Shown: piece after piece, positions 12,110 through 24,594 of the stretch
How the letters are laid out: every line of letters starts with the position of its first letter
Position numbering within the stretch: position 1 is the stretch's first letter
DNA from: Hyalella azteca
Taxonomy: Eukaryota; Arthropoda; Malacostraca; Amphipoda; Hyalellidae
Direction of reading: 5' to 3'
Assembly (NCBI RefSeq): GCF_000764305.2
Contig: NW_025941461.1
Coordinates: forward strand, 1 to 64,000
DNA length: 64,000 nucleotides
Notes under the pieces: generated by a model
Seen by the model: only the letters and a program-made list of their open reading frames with translations
Told to the model about the DNA's origin: nothing
Databases searched by the model: none
Translations under genes and position numbers: made by a program

Positions 12110-13640
12110 ACACTTCTATTCTAATAAGTCGGTGTCCGTTTCTCCGCGCATATTACACAGCAAAGAAAATAAGCGATGTTGTCTTGCGTGACACGATGAG
12201 TGACAAGCGTTATATCAGTTGTATATTAAGTTGACACGTTCATATCTGTGTGGAGCCAAGGCCCGTTGCGTGACTGTATCCTAACTTACGTTATGATTGC
12301 CGGCTCCGTTGAAAGCTAATGGAAACCATGGCTGACGGTCGAGGAGCGGTGATACAAGTTTGATTAATTTTTAGATGAGCAAGCATTTCTCTGAAGCGAT
12401 AGGAATGGCAGGAACATATAATAAACTAAACATGAATGTTTACAAACGACTAGCGCAAGATAACGTGAAGGGTATTTAACAAACAAATATTGAAACAAAT
12501 TAATAAACGCAGTATGTATCGTTTACTCATTCATACAACTACATTTGATATAAATCGCATCCCTTCGATCTATCAAAGAAAAAAGGGCGGGATCAGACAA
12601 TTTAATTTATCAAAGGTAATTAATTAAATGTATTATTAAAATACAACCAATCTGCTTGCATTTGCGTCAAGCACAGACATGTATAACTCAATGCATTTAA
12701 ACCAAATTTTCTCCAGTCTTCAGCCCAATAAATAATTCTTTAATTTTCAGGACATAGATCATGAAACTTAGATATGTAATGAACAAAAAATCATCGAGAA
12801 GCAAAGGTGTGTAATAATGTACAGAGGATACACCCTAAATATTCTCGTATACTTAAGTGTTGGTATGGTAGACTTAATTTTCACAGCCCAGGTTCTATAG
12901 TGAGGTTAAACTTAAGAACGTTAATGAACTGACGCATCCAAGTCTCTCTCACACAACTGCAATGTTTTTGCTCACGATTAAATCTTGCGTTCCCAATTGC
13001 AATCTTTTTGTTAGCAATTGAATCTTGTGTCCCAAACTGCAATGTTTTTTTAATTAACTGAAGGAAGAGTCGCCCCTAATGTCCAGTGACACTTTATTTA
13101 CTCTCCGGCGAATTGGTGCCATTCCCAAGCGGTTGTTAATTCGATTAGTTGGAATATGGTGACGACTTGCCGTCGTGCAGGCGTAATAAATAGATTCTGG
13201 TAATTGAAAATGACAGAAATTTCTATCTCCGTCAATAGAACAATTACGCTACCGTCTAGCAGCGATGGAGTTGCGGTAGTCTAATAAATACTATCACTTA
13301 TACAGCATGCAGGGTAAATCAAGCCGGCTTTATACCACGTACATTATCAATGATTCCGCAAAAAACTTTTTTAATGACGATGGAAATATCACCTCGTAAA
13401 ATGCCACTAACAGTTCATTAATTCTATATAGTAATGCACAAACAGCAAAGTACAAACCTTGGCGCCCACTAGCAACTGAGCACACTAGTAAATCGAGGCA
13501 ATAGCCTCATCAACGCTCGTACGCGAAGCCTTACGATGAATCTAACTCAGTCGCTAAAAATAGGAAGCAAACATTTTCAAAGGCTTTCACGCGTTTTATT
13601 ATCCTCATTCCGGGAATAAATAATGGCAAAAGAATGTAAC
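12110..13640. other. non-coding, includes a short 41-bp repeat
   Basis: At 12956-13048 there are about 2.3 copies of a roughly 41-bp unit around AACTGCAATGTTTTTG. The GC-richer segments near 12240-12350 and 13065-13190 carry short open frames without start or splice support. They might be regulatory or decayed coding sequence. Confidence 0.35.
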
Positions 13641-13652
13641 TCGAAGAGGTGA

Positions 13653-13826
13653 CCTGATATCGGAAACCAATGTTACGACTTGGACTCTGAGGCGGCCGGA
13701 TCTTTGAGCCGTTACAAGAATCCGCAAGAGCCAGAATATGTCGGAAATGCCGGCGTGAACATTGTCGTTAGTCTAGGAAATACCATGCCAGCCAAATTTC
13801 ATCCAATATTCAGCGCAATTAAATAG
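13653..13826 (+). other. 57-codon open frame, exon-like composition
   Basis: Between TGA at 13650 and TAG at 13824 one frame is open. It reads CYDLDSEAAGSLSRYKNPQE and then a Gly/Asn/Val-rich stretch ending FHPIFSAIK. It has no ATG in its first 40 codons, so it would have to be an internal or terminal exon. Composition and local GC are coding-like, but no clear acceptor precedes it. No family is recognised. Confidence 0.25.
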
Positions 13827-14573
13827 TAATTTAAGCAATAGAAATTACTAAGATGTCTCGATAAATTACTCGTCTAATTAACATTCCATAAAAAATATAT
13901 CAATTTGAAGTGTAGTCATTGCCACCATTTTGTTAGAAATTCTAAAGCGCTCCATCACCTCAAAATCAAATAATCGAACAGACTCAAAATTTCCTATCCG
14001 TTTTGAGCGAATTGCTTCCATTTATTTAACAGCGCGTCAGGCCTGCGGAGCGCCGCCACAAAAGATAAATGCAATCAACATTCTCGCTGGGTCTTCCTCA
14101 GCGCTCAGAATTCGCTGATCGTCCCGACATAAATTGCTGCTTGAGATTTATTTTCTGCGGCAATTCCACGAAGAGCTATTGCTCATTGCCATCGCGCATC
14201 TTAACTAAACTGTACTTTGCACCCTCCCCTGTACACGCAGAAATATTATTCTATCATAATGTCCAAATACTGACCCATTATCTCATTCTCAACTTAACTG
14301 TACTTTGCCCCTCAATAAATTATTCGATCATAAGGTCCAAATAGTGACCCACTTTCTTATTCACTACATTAGCTGAGGTCGAATATGGCACTGATACGCT
14401 CCTCTGCCGGACCGCAAAACTGGGTAAGGATGGCTCATACTAGGACAAATACTTCACCGTTATTTAATTATACAAAGTCACACTCATTTCTCTTAGTGAT
14501 GACCAGGATGAGAGGGAAGGGCGTTGACAAAAACGCATCCAGCACTAGGAAGTCATCAGAAATTTTGAAAACC

Positions 14574-14910
14574 GACTGCGACTTCAAAAGGTCAAACAAT
14601 ACATATGTAAATACGGGATAGTTTGAATTTCCTTTCCATTTTCTTGACTATTCAAATATTTTACCGCATTCTTGACAGCTTAATAAGTGAATAAGTGGAG
14701 CAAAAACTATTCATTCACTTTAAACCTAACGGAAAGTTTCGTTTTTTAAGTAACAGAACAACTAAAGCTATTCAAAGAAATTAGGATCGGTATTTTATGG
14801 ATAACTAAATCAAAGGCGACGACTTGGCTACAAACCAATCTCCAACAAATTAAATTGATTCCCTGATGGCTATGACAGCAAGACCGAAAAAAAATCCAGA
14901 TGATGTCTCG
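14574..14910. repeat. 330-bp segmental duplication, copy 1
   Basis: This segment is repeated in direct orientation at 15764-16091, about 1.19 kb away, with scattered substitutions and small indels (roughly one difference per ten bases by eye). The shared block runs from GGCGACTTCA-like sequence to CCAGATGATG. It has no coding capacity and no terminal repeats, so it is either a dispersed family with two local members or an old local duplication. Confidence 0.8.
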
Positions 14911-15763
14911 CAAAAAAATCCAGATGAATAAATATAGATGAAAGTAAACTCTTGTTGACAGGCACTAGAATGACAACGTAGATGCAGGACAGCATCAGCG
15001 AGGCAACACGGGATTACTGGCAGCTCCTGCAGGATAAAAGGCCACCAAACAAATCTGTGTCCGAGGCAGCAAGGAGTGACCATATGTTTGAATTAGCGGG
15101 GGCCAAAATGTTTGGAAAAACAAAATGTTTATCACGTAACTAATGAGCATTCTAACAAAATACCAAATGTATGTTTTTTCGCATGAAGTGTAAAAACTTC
15201 AGAGTTCAAAATTTCATTTCTGCTGCGACGTCATGAGTTAGATTTAACCAAGACGAGTGGGCGGAAGGATACGAGGCGATGCTTACGTCATGTTTGAGAT
15301 CAGGGATCAATAGCTTTTATTGTTATCTGCATAACTGTAAGTCAATATAGAGGATGCCAATTGCATTTAACGAATAACTAATCCGGAACTAAAAACTCAC
15401 CGTTACCCTTTCACAAAACAAAACAACGATAATGAGAAAAATGAGAACGGTAATGAGAAAAAAAAACTTGCATACCGAACGAGGTAAACATGATGTAGCA
15501 ATGCAAGCAAATTTCACTCATATAGTAGAGTTCGAATTACTAATCTATCACTTAAATATTTGTTATTTCGGTTCACCAGATCCTGATGTGGTTAGTAAAA
15601 TTGGCGAGCGTCAATGAATTTAAAATCGTCGCTTCCACAAAAATTCGAACGACTGCGACCAAAAGACCGCAATCGATCTTCCTACATCTTTTTCAAATGA
15701 AAACGCCTTCATATTTCTAGTTACAATTATTCATCGACAATTAATTAATTTAAAAAAATCGAC

Positions 15764-16091
15764 GGCGACTTCAATAGGTCAAAAATACATAAATACGGTA
15801 TAGTTTGAATTTACCTTCCATTTCCTCTACTATTCAAATATTTTACAGCATTCTTGACAGCTTAATAAGTGCATAAGTGGAGCAAAAAACTATTCATTCA
15901 ATTTAACCCTAACAGCAAGTTTCGTATAATTATTAACAGAAAAACTAAAGATATTCAAAGAAATTACAATCGGTAATTTATGAATAACTAAACCAAAGGC
16001 GACGACTTGGCTACAAACCAATCTTCAACAAAGTAAATTGACCCGCTGATGGCTATGACAGCAAAACCGAAAAAAAACCCAGATGATGACC
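15764..16091. repeat. 330-bp segmental duplication, copy 2
   Basis: Partner of 14574-14910 in the same orientation. The intervening 0.85 kb is unique non-coding sequence. Confidence 0.8.
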
Positions 16092-16922
16092 GGCGCAAGA
16101 CTTCAAGTAAAATAAGAAACTTAGACAAACACACAATAGAGAGCTTAGTTGAGTCAAGAAACTGCACGTAGAGCTGAAATGGGGAATCAATAAAAAAAAT
16201 ACAAGGTCTTGGAAAGAAGACCACAGAGGAAATCTGTTCGTCGAGTCCCAAGTGGAGAGCTCCCGCGGAATACTTTAGTCCCAAGTGCAAAGCCACCGTC
16301 GAAAATGGAACGCAAGCAATACAGAAATCTCAGCACCTCAAAAAAAAACGATACGTACATATTCTTTTTTTTTACACCGGAGCAGCTTCCTCCGATGAAC
16401 AAAACAACCCATTGTTCTTATTTGTATGTTCATTATTATTGTCGCTAATATGGCGGCGATGAGAAGTAACTTACCTCGATGCTTAAACTTGAACAGTAAT
16501 AAAACTTATGAGGCAACTCGCACACAACAATTATTGCGAGTAACCTGACAACTCATTAACCCTGAGGAGAAACTTTTGGGATCTCAAACAATTTATAATT
16601 TAATCATGCAAAATGTGTGCACGCAGATCGGTCTTCGGAAAAATTCCCGTAAAAAAGTACCAGAAACTGTGTTGAGGATTGAAACTAAATATTGAATTCG
16701 GTAGTTCAAACGTTAATGTGACCTACTGAACAAGCGAGCTAAAAAGGCTATTTTGCAAGGATTTTCAGCGTTGAAGTAGAAAAATAATATATTCTACATC
16801 TAAACTGTATCATGATGGTATTGTCACTATACGAGTAGCGACCTAGAAACATTCATGATATGAGAACTTCACTCCAGAGACGTAGACGTTTGACAGAGAC
16901 ACTGCCTCAATAGAAATGCAGG

Positions 16923-17050
16923 TTCAACAGAGAGGCAGGCTCAACAGAGAGGCAGGCTCAACAGAGAGGCAGGCTCAACAGAGAGGCAGGCTCAACAGAG
17001 AGGCAGGCTCAACAGAGAAGCAGGCTCAACAGAGAGGCAGGCTCAACAGG
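16923..17050. repeat. 17-bp minisatellite, about 7.5 copies
   Basis: The unit CAACAGAGAGGCAGGCT is almost perfectly conserved, with a single AGAAGC variant. Three units make 51 bp, so a frame through it has a 17-residue period rich in Gln, Arg and Glu. A plus-strand ATG at 16916 opens 77 codons across it, which is expected because the unit lacks stops. Confidence 0.93.
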
Positions 17051-17779
17051 CTCAGGCTCATGTTTATGAAGATACCGATGATGATGATGGGTTTGTCCGT
17101 AAAGGATGAGCAACGAGAAATAACCCGGCCGGATATGCCCTCCCAATAATCGTTTACTAAGAGTAAGTCATGACGTTGCGATACAATTTTATTTTTTGTA
17201 AGATTTTTGTATATCTCGATGAGCAATTATTAATTGCGATTATTAATTCCTGGTTCCAACTTAAATTTGCGCGCATAATTACGTTTGATATTGAGTTTAT
17301 TATGTCTTCACTCATTAACGAAAATTTCATTCTGAACAGTGAAATTCGATTAAAACAGAACTAAAAAAATTGTATTGATTATTGGTCAACATTATTAGAA
17401 ACCAACGAAAAATAGTTCTTAGTTAATCCCGGGCTTATAATGTATAATGTACCCGTGATGAATCGGTGCTATGTATGGTTATACACACGATCAGCCAAAT
17501 GAATGATAATCAGTTTTATCCAGTTCTGCAACATTCACATTTTATGCAAGCAATACTGTATGAGTTCAAGTATTAAATAAATGACGAAAAAATAAGCTTA
17601 CACGCTCATAACATGCGGTAACGTTATATAAAAAAAATTACCAAGAGACACCCAAGAAAATGGACGACTTGCGACAAATGAAAATGGCGCTGACTCTGTG
17701 AAATTTTAAAGCAAATTAGCCATGCTGTCTTCACGTTGAGCATTAAGTGCAGCTGTGAGTGGTCCGACGCTAAGCTCAG

Positions 17780-18090
17780 TGTTCCCGGGAGTATTGCTCA
17801 GCACTAATAAAAGTATTACTGACTTTACATTTAGTTACTTTGCAGGAGTGTTGTTCAGCAGTAATAGAAGCTTTACTGACTTAATCTTCAATTACTTTGC
17901 AGGAGTGTTGTTCAGCAGTAATAAAAGTGTTACTGAATTAGCCTTCAGTTAGTTTGCAGGAGTGTTGTTCAGCAGTAATAGAAGTGTAAATTACTTTACA
18001 TCCAATTACTTTGCATGAGTGTTGTTCAGCAGTAATTGAAGTGTAAATTACTTTACATCCAATTACATTGCAGGAGTGATTTTCAGTAGC
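17780..18090. repeat. 57-bp minisatellite, about 5.5 copies
   Basis: The core TTTGCAGGAGTGTTGTTCAG starts at about 17840, 17897, 17954, 18011 and 18068, exactly 57 bases apart each time. The period equals 19 codons. Open frames of 65 codons (plus) and 83 codons (minus) run through it with a 19-residue repeat. There is no start or splice support, so I do not call a gene. Confidence 0.93.
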
Positions 18091-18187
18091 GGTAACATAG
18101 AAGTGTTCCTGAATTTCCCTCAAGTTATTAATTACCTTACCCCTTAAGTAAATTTTCAGTAATTTTATTACAACGAGCCTTACTAGC

Positions 18188-18573
18188 AAACTGTTCCTAC
18201 TTGTCCAACAATTAAACTAATGGTTAGAGATTAGCACGCTGTGTTTACAACGTTGTGCCAGAACCAGCCTCGCATTTCAGGGATCTTAGAGTCCCTTCAA
18301 GGGGGCAAATCCAATCACGGCGACATTGTTTACAGGCAGTCAAGCGACTTACGGCTGCTACAGTAATCTGCCAGCCCAAACCAAACTGTTCCTACTTGTC
18401 CAACAATTAAACTAATGGTTAGAGATTAGCACGCTGTGTTTACAACGTTGTGCCAGAACCAGCCTCGCATTTCAGGGAAGAGTCCCTTCAAGGGGGCAAA
18501 TCCAATCACGGCGACATTGTTTACAGGCAGTCAAGCGACTTACGGCTGCTACAGTAATCTGCCAGCCCAAACC
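18188..18573. repeat. tandem duplication of a 193-bp unit
   Basis: Copy 1 runs from 18188 and copy 2 from 18381. The two are nearly identical except for a 5-bp deletion in copy 2 inside the CAGGGATCTTAGAG segment. The high identity points to a recent event. The unit has no open frame and is not recognisable as a transposon. Confidence 0.95.
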
Positions 18574-18599
18574 CTCGTGAACAAAACCTTTCTCTGAAC

Positions 18600-19660
18600 A
18601 ATGTCTACGGCACAAGATTTTTTAGATGAAACTTGGGAAAAAACTTGAAACAGATACTCGAAACAAAAGGCATCCTGGCAACGTATCTCAGGAGAAGAAA
18701 AAATCGCCGGCAGCGTGTCGACAGGGGCTGGTAAATCAGGTGAATTTCGTTCTTTAGAATTAAGAAGGTTCGTGATCTTCCGAGCTTTCTTTCATTCAAT
18801 TTCTTAATTCTAAGGATTGTCGGTTTTATTGAATTTCTATGACGCGACGATGTCCTGTTAAACAGGTACCATAGCATCTATCTTCAAGAAACTCTCGACA
18901 GTAAACAAATTTCATTATAACGAAGCCACAAGGACGCGAGATTTCATTTGAGAGAGGTTGTTCAGCGCGCACAATAAAAACGATTTATTATATTAAATTA
19001 AAGTAATAAAACCAACATAACTACCATAAATGCAGACCGAGACTGCTGACCACTTCATCGATTTACTACGCAGGCATATTTGAGGGGCAAAAATTCATTT
19101 GTCCAGCGTATTAAAATTTGAGCAAACAGTCGTGCCATTAATAATAAGTCCAGCAATGTGCTAAAGAAATACGGCCTTTATTTGATTTTTTAATAATAAA
19201 AGGGGATTATTAATTATAATTTAATACTGTGATAGATGAGGCTACGCTTAGATGCTTATTAAACGAGCTTTGCTCTTCGATTGCTCGTTAACGGAGCAGA
19301 GAACTTACTATACATGGAAAATTTAATTGAATTTTTTAACTTGTTAATAACATGATATCCGTAGAGGATATTGACAGCCTCTGACGGCAGATTAGTAAAT
19401 ACATCATAAATGAGTGAAAATTAATGAAAATAATTCAGACTAGTGGGATTATTGTGAATGATGAATACAGTCTTAGGAATCTCATTAGTAGCGACGGAAT
19501 CATTAGGGATCTCTTCAGGTGCGCAGACGTAGAAATGCTTATTAATTAATCCGTTTTATAAATGATTAGAAAACGTATTAATAAAGCCACACAATCATCC
19601 CCTTAACCTTCTGAGGGAATATCGTAAACAACATCTTAATGATGAATAATGAAAAATAGC
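18600..19660. other. non-coding AT-rich sequence
   Basis: Nothing gene-like is visible. The 90-codon minus-strand frame at 18605-18877 has basic, low-information composition and no splice support. Confidence 0.4.
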
Positions 19661-19663
19661 ATC

Positions 19664-19976
19664 GAAGTTGATGTTTCACTCTTAACTTTCAAGTTGATGT
19701 CTCACTCATAACTTAAGTTGATGTCCCACTCACAATTCTAAGTTGATGCCCCACTCACAACTTTCAAGTTGATATCCCACTCACGACTTTAAAGTTGATG
19801 TCCCACTCATAACTTCAAGTTGAGGTCCCACTCACAACTTTAAGTTGATATCCCACTCACAAGTTCCAAGTTGATGTTCCACTTATAACTTCAAGTTGAT
19901 GTCCCACTCATAACTTCAAATTGATATCCCACTCACAAGTTCCAAGTTGATGTCCCACTCACAACTTTAAGTTGAT
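19664..19976. repeat. 25-bp minisatellite, about 12 copies
   Basis: The unit is near AAGTTGATGTCCCACTCACA plus ACTTC, varying between about 23 and 27 bases. Stops occur in most frames. Confidence 0.9.
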
Positions 19977-20553
19977 GCAAACAAACTTGTTAAGTTCCTC
20001 GCTTCGACGTAACGGTAATTAAATAGGGGACGAATAAAGCAGAGATTCAAAGTCGAGATAACACATTTCCATTGATAAATATAATGTAATGAATTTTATT
20101 ATTTTACATACAATCATGGAATTCGATATAATTCCCATGCTGACAGCAGTAAACTGAATACGTGTGTAAATTTCACAATTCAAATTTGACAAGGTAGGAA
20201 ATTCCAAAGCATAAAACAAATTTTGTAAAATTCGATAAATTTTATTCAATGTAAGAAATTCTGGAAATTTCCGAGGCAGGTAAGATAGAGGAATAATTAT
20301 AAAACATATTGATAAAAAATGCACATTGATAGTTCAAGAAATTTTTAGTAATCAGCCTTCACGTATTGAAATGAACATATTTGTCGCCGCTCTGAGTAAT
20401 AAAATATTAATAATAAAATGATAACCAACGATAGTGTAATCACTAATAATAATAAATAAATAATAATAATCAGTAATCAGACTGCATAATTAAGGGAAAA
20501 TAATTCGATTTAGGGCAGCAGAAGGCGAGGTCCCCAGGCTGGGACCGGGGCGN

Positions 20554-20800
20554 ACTCTCAGTGACCCGACAAGAGGCTACTCTCAGAGACCCGACAAGAG
20601 GCTACTCTCAGAGACCCGACACGAGGCTACTCTCAGTGACCCGACAAGAGGCTACTCTCAGAGACCCGACAAGAGGCTACTCTCAGTGACCCGGCATGAG
20701 GCTACTCTCAGAGACCCGACATGAGGCTACTCTCAGTGACCCGACATGAGGCTACTCACAGTGACCCGACGTGAGGCTACTCTCAGAGACTCGACAAATT
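20554..20800. repeat. 25-bp minisatellite, about 10 copies, next to an N
   Basis: Units are variants of GAGGCTACTCTCAGAGACCC plus GACAA. The left edge coincides with the undetermined base at 20553, and GC-rich sequence lies just to its left, so the assembler may have broken or collapsed the array here. Confidence 0.92.
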
Positions 20801-21479
20801 ATAGACATAACAGGATGCCTCGCCTAAGTCTTGCAACAACAGAACAATGCAACATTTTCAACAGCATTACTTAGAGTGGAAGTCTACTGGATGTGCATGC
20901 ATTGTATCAAGGTGATATACACGAGGCATTATAATTTGTTATTGTTATAACTTAAATGTTCATATTGTCTCCTGCGACGTCTATGTTCGACTCGTATTTG
21001 TATCCTACAACAAATATGTTCAAAATTGTTCCGGTGCTGCCACACGAGCCGCGAGAACAAAATCGCCGCAACACAAACTAACGAAAATTTCGCCTGAAAA
21101 AGTGAACAATATAACAATACTTTGAAGCTTTTCATGTAAACGATTCCATACACTGGAAATATATTAAAGAAAAAATTGGTGGGCTGCAATGGGATATAAT
21201 TAAAATTTAAGTTAAACAAATGGCATAAAATAATGTTATGAATAAAATGCGCTGCGCAGGCGAGATTTCCAGCTAAAATTAGCCGAAAAATAATCCTTTA
21301 TTAAATGATTTTTATGACAAAAGCTAGAGGCAAAGTTCAAAGGTCAGTGGACAGGAAAGGTAGGTAGAGCATCTGAGGCAGCGGGAGGTTTCTAATAATT
21401 CAGTCCGCCTGTAGTGCAGGGCCAGCAATGCTCTCTGTCATACAAGACTAGAGCTCCTCTATGGTGGACGTGGCATTTG

Positions 21480-21765
21480 TTCTCAGTATTTATATTGTTC
21501 GTACAATGACATTAAGCTCTCAGTATTTACATTGATCATACAATGTCACTGGGCTTTCAGTATTAACAATACCGTACAATGGTATTTTGTTCTCAGTATT
21601 TATACCGACAACACATTTGCACGAGGCTCTCAGTTTTTGTACTGATCCCACAACGTTATATGGCGTTCAGTATTTACAGTATCGTACAAAAACGTTTTAC
21701 TCTGAACTGACACTGATCGTACAACGGCAGCGGGCTCTCAGTAATTATTGAGATCGTACAAATGA
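21480..21765. repeat. decayed 37-bp minisatellite, about 8 copies
   Basis: CTCTCAGTATTTA-type cores recur at about 21480, 21517, 21554, 21590, 21627, 21663, 21699 and 21735. Each is followed by a GATCGTACAA-like half. The copies are strongly diverged but the 36-37 base spacing is constant. Confidence 0.82.
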
Positions 21766-22382
21766 CTTATTAAAGATCTCTGTGTCCTCTGTTTCATCAG
21801 CATTTTTTGCAGGTTGTACAATGGATTTTGTCCGCCAGAAGTTAAAAAGCTCGATACGCACACTGCGCTATACAAGAATTAGAAGCATCACATCCTCGAG
21901 TCTAGTAGTCTTGATACGCGCAAAAAACACCAATGACCGGTTTTACATTATATTATAGTTACCGAACGTTTATTCCCTCGTTGCACAGAACATAAAAATG
22001 TTGCGATTGTTGTGAAAAGGTGTTACGCTTTGCAGAAGAAAACGCGTCAGGTTAGCTCAAGTTTTTTCCTCCAAACGCGACATCTATTTCGGATGTGAAA
22101 AAAACGAGCACATAGATCATAAAATTTTAAATCTACCGAATAAATTATTCAGGTATGCCTCCAAATATGGACAATATTAATCGGAAGAGATGTTCAGCGC
22201 TCAGATGAATAAGGAAATGATTTAAATCAACCAAATCATTCGAATCAACCGGAATAATCAACCTTAATATTCAATAAATAAGCAAAACAAATGAAGCAAA
22301 AACCTCAGATTTACGGGAATACTAGACAAGCAAAACAATACCATTATTGTGTCAATGAGTTTCAAATCCTAGTGAACTATAT

Positions 22383-22636
22383 AGCCTCACGTTATCGGTG
22401 AAATTATATCGATGAACCTCACGTTATCAGTGAACTATATAGCCTCACGTTATCGGTGAAATTATATCGATGAACCTCACGTTACGGTGAACTATATAGC
22501 CTCACGTTACCGGTGAAATTATATCGGTGAACCTCACGTTATTGGTGAACTATATAGCCTCACGTTGTCGGTGAAATTATATCGGTGAACCTCACGTTAT
22601 CGGTGAACTATATAGCCTCACGTTATCGGTGAAATC
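22383..22636. repeat. 58-bp minisatellite made of two 29-bp halves
   Basis: Copies start at about 22383, 22441, 22498, 22556 and 22614. Each contains two CCTCACGTTATCGGTGAA halves that differ in their linkers (ATTATATCG and CTATATAG), so a 29-bp ancestor diverged and then amplified as a dimer. Confidence 0.92.
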
Positions 22637-22639
22637 CGT

Positions 22640-23600
22640 TAAAACCTCTCGGACTCAGTGAACGCGTTCAATGCGTACATCCAACCTTTGTAAGTCGATC
22701 TCCGTAACACAAGAAGCGACCATAATTAGACATGAGCAGCTGCATTATTGCCGCCTGTTACCGCCAATAAAAGAGTGAGTAACTCAGCGCTCATTCTTTA
22801 AAGGGTGCGTGGTGCATAACGAGCTTCATGATGAACGTCGTGCTACATAAGCTAAGCTCTAACGGCCACTTTAACAGCTCCTTGCATTGATTAACAATCG
22901 TGCAACATGAATCGCTGCTCTAGTCAGCTTGTACTAAACTAATAATAATCGTCAATTTGTACTTAGCTAATGATACTCGGCAGTGGTACTAAACTGAAAA
23001 GTATGAAGAGTTTACTACAAACTGATGAGCATAATCAGTGTCATAGCTTTCAAGTGTCAATCAGTGTCATTACTTTTTAATAAAATGAACGATTTTATTA
23101 AATCGTACTCGTGAGTTTACGCTCATCTGATCATGATTGTCAGATTAGACTGACTTAAGAAGAACTAGTCACAGTTCAGTGATGTGATCTGTCAGCTGCG
23201 TAGGATAGTTATGCGGAAATGCATCGTGGAGGATTTAATTTTGCCAGTTGAAACTTCAAACGAAATGTGTTCAATGGGTTTTGAGGCAATAATTGCATTT
23301 ATTTGAATCAATAATCGGAGGGAATAAAAAGATTTGCGGTAAACTTAAGTTCCTGTTTGATTAGGAATAGGGAGGCGCCAATGGTTGACCCCTGAGTTAA
23401 GAAGCATATACATCGAAATGAATTTTCATGAACCCATAGCGATGAAGTGCAATAATGAGCCGCAGTGATCAATGAAATATAGAATAATACCCACTGATCT
23501 ACAAAATCTGCAACGAGACTATAATGACAATAAGTCACAGTGATAAACACAAAATATATTGTAATAATGAGCAATAATCCGGTAGCCGTGCGACACGGCA
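22640..23600. other. non-coding sequence
   Basis: I see no exon-like frame, RNA gene or clear array. Short repeated words such as TCAGTGTCAT near 23035-23070 are too few to define a repeat. Confidence 0.4.
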
Positions 23601-23681
23601 GCCTAAAGTTCGTTCGCCATGCAGGAGGCTAGCCACGCAGCTGACCTCGCTTGTTCTCAAACTTGAGCTCAAACTTGACCT

Positions 23682-23942
23682 ATGTTCGACTCAACCAGCA
23701 AGCAATTGCCCACCAAACTTTGGGCTGTTGATAACCAAAGCCACTTCCTGGTGCTAAAATTAGCTATGCTTGACGTCAGAGAGATGAAGCTTGTCTTCAA
23801 AGAGAAACTCGACATGTCAAAAAACCTGCAATTCTTCGAAGATTCCAGACTGGAAAAAAGTTCAGTGTCTGTCAAGATGAAACAACCATGCCAGCTAGCA
23901 CTTTGCGTTTCTTCAATAATATTTTTACTCCGCCAAATGTAA
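23682..23942 (+). CDS. 86-codon ORF, possible small gene or first exon
   Basis: An ATG at 23682 opens 86 codons ending at TAA near 23940. The product starts MFDSTSKQLPTKLWAVDN, has a charged middle (residues 30-65, rich in Lys/Glu/Asp) and a hydrophobic C-terminal end with CQLALCVSSIIFLL. The opposite strand is also open for 68 codons, as often happens by chance in such sequence. No TATA box at good distance and no splice donor decide the matter. Composition is protein-like, but no family is recognised. Confidence 0.25.
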   Translation: MFDSTSKQLPTKLWAVDNQSHFLVLKLAMLDVREMKLVFKEKLDMSKNLQFFEDSRLEKSSVSVKMKQPCQLALCVSSIIFLLRQM

Positions 23943-24447
23943 TCACAATAATCGTTTTATCATGAGAATTTGAGCAAACGAAAAACTTACGCACACAATG
24001 ACAATCTTTCATATGGCCCTAGATTTCTTGTGAGTGTTGTGACCGAACAAATTTTATGAAAAAAATAAACAAAATAAGCTACCTGGTGAAGATTTACTTT
24101 TGTCGAAATAGATCCTGCGACCATGCGGAGTTTTTGCGCATAAAATATGAATAGTTTAAGATCATGTGGAGGCATCCAGTGTGTATCAACCACAAATGAT
24201 TGTGGGTTTCTGTCATATGACTTTCTTTATCCTAAACAAAATATTTACGTGTGTGAAAAACATTATGCCATCGCAAATCATGATCAATGCTGAGTAGTGA
24301 GAAACACCATCTTACTGTATAACAGCAGAACTAAACAGCCATCTTACCAGGATCCACTATCAGCTTTCGAGCAGCGCTTGCCAACTGAAATCCCTCAAAA
24401 CAGTTCACGGAGAATGAGTCAAATTTGAATGGTAAAACGGTAGCAGA

Positions 24448-24594
24448 ATGGCGACAACAGGGCGACAAGACCAGCGCGTTGTGTGGTCGCGTAGCTGCCA
24501 CCGTGGCAATGGCGTAGCAACAGGCGGGCGGGCGGCACTCGTCACATCCAAGTTAAGGTCGCGCGACTGCAGTCACTCAAAGCACTCCGCTTGA
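24448..24594 (+). CDS. 48-codon GC-rich ORF
   Basis: An ATG with a favourable context (A at -3, G at +4) opens MATTGRQDQRVVWSRS, continuing as a basic Ser/Arg/Gly-rich peptide of 48 residues. The segment 24420-24600 is far richer in G+C than its flanks. It could be a first coding exon, a 5' untranslated region or a promoter-proximal CpG-rich patch. No donor of good quality follows directly. Confidence 0.22.
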   Translation: MATTGRQDQRVVWSRSCHRGNGVATGGRAALVTSKLRSRDCSHSKHSA

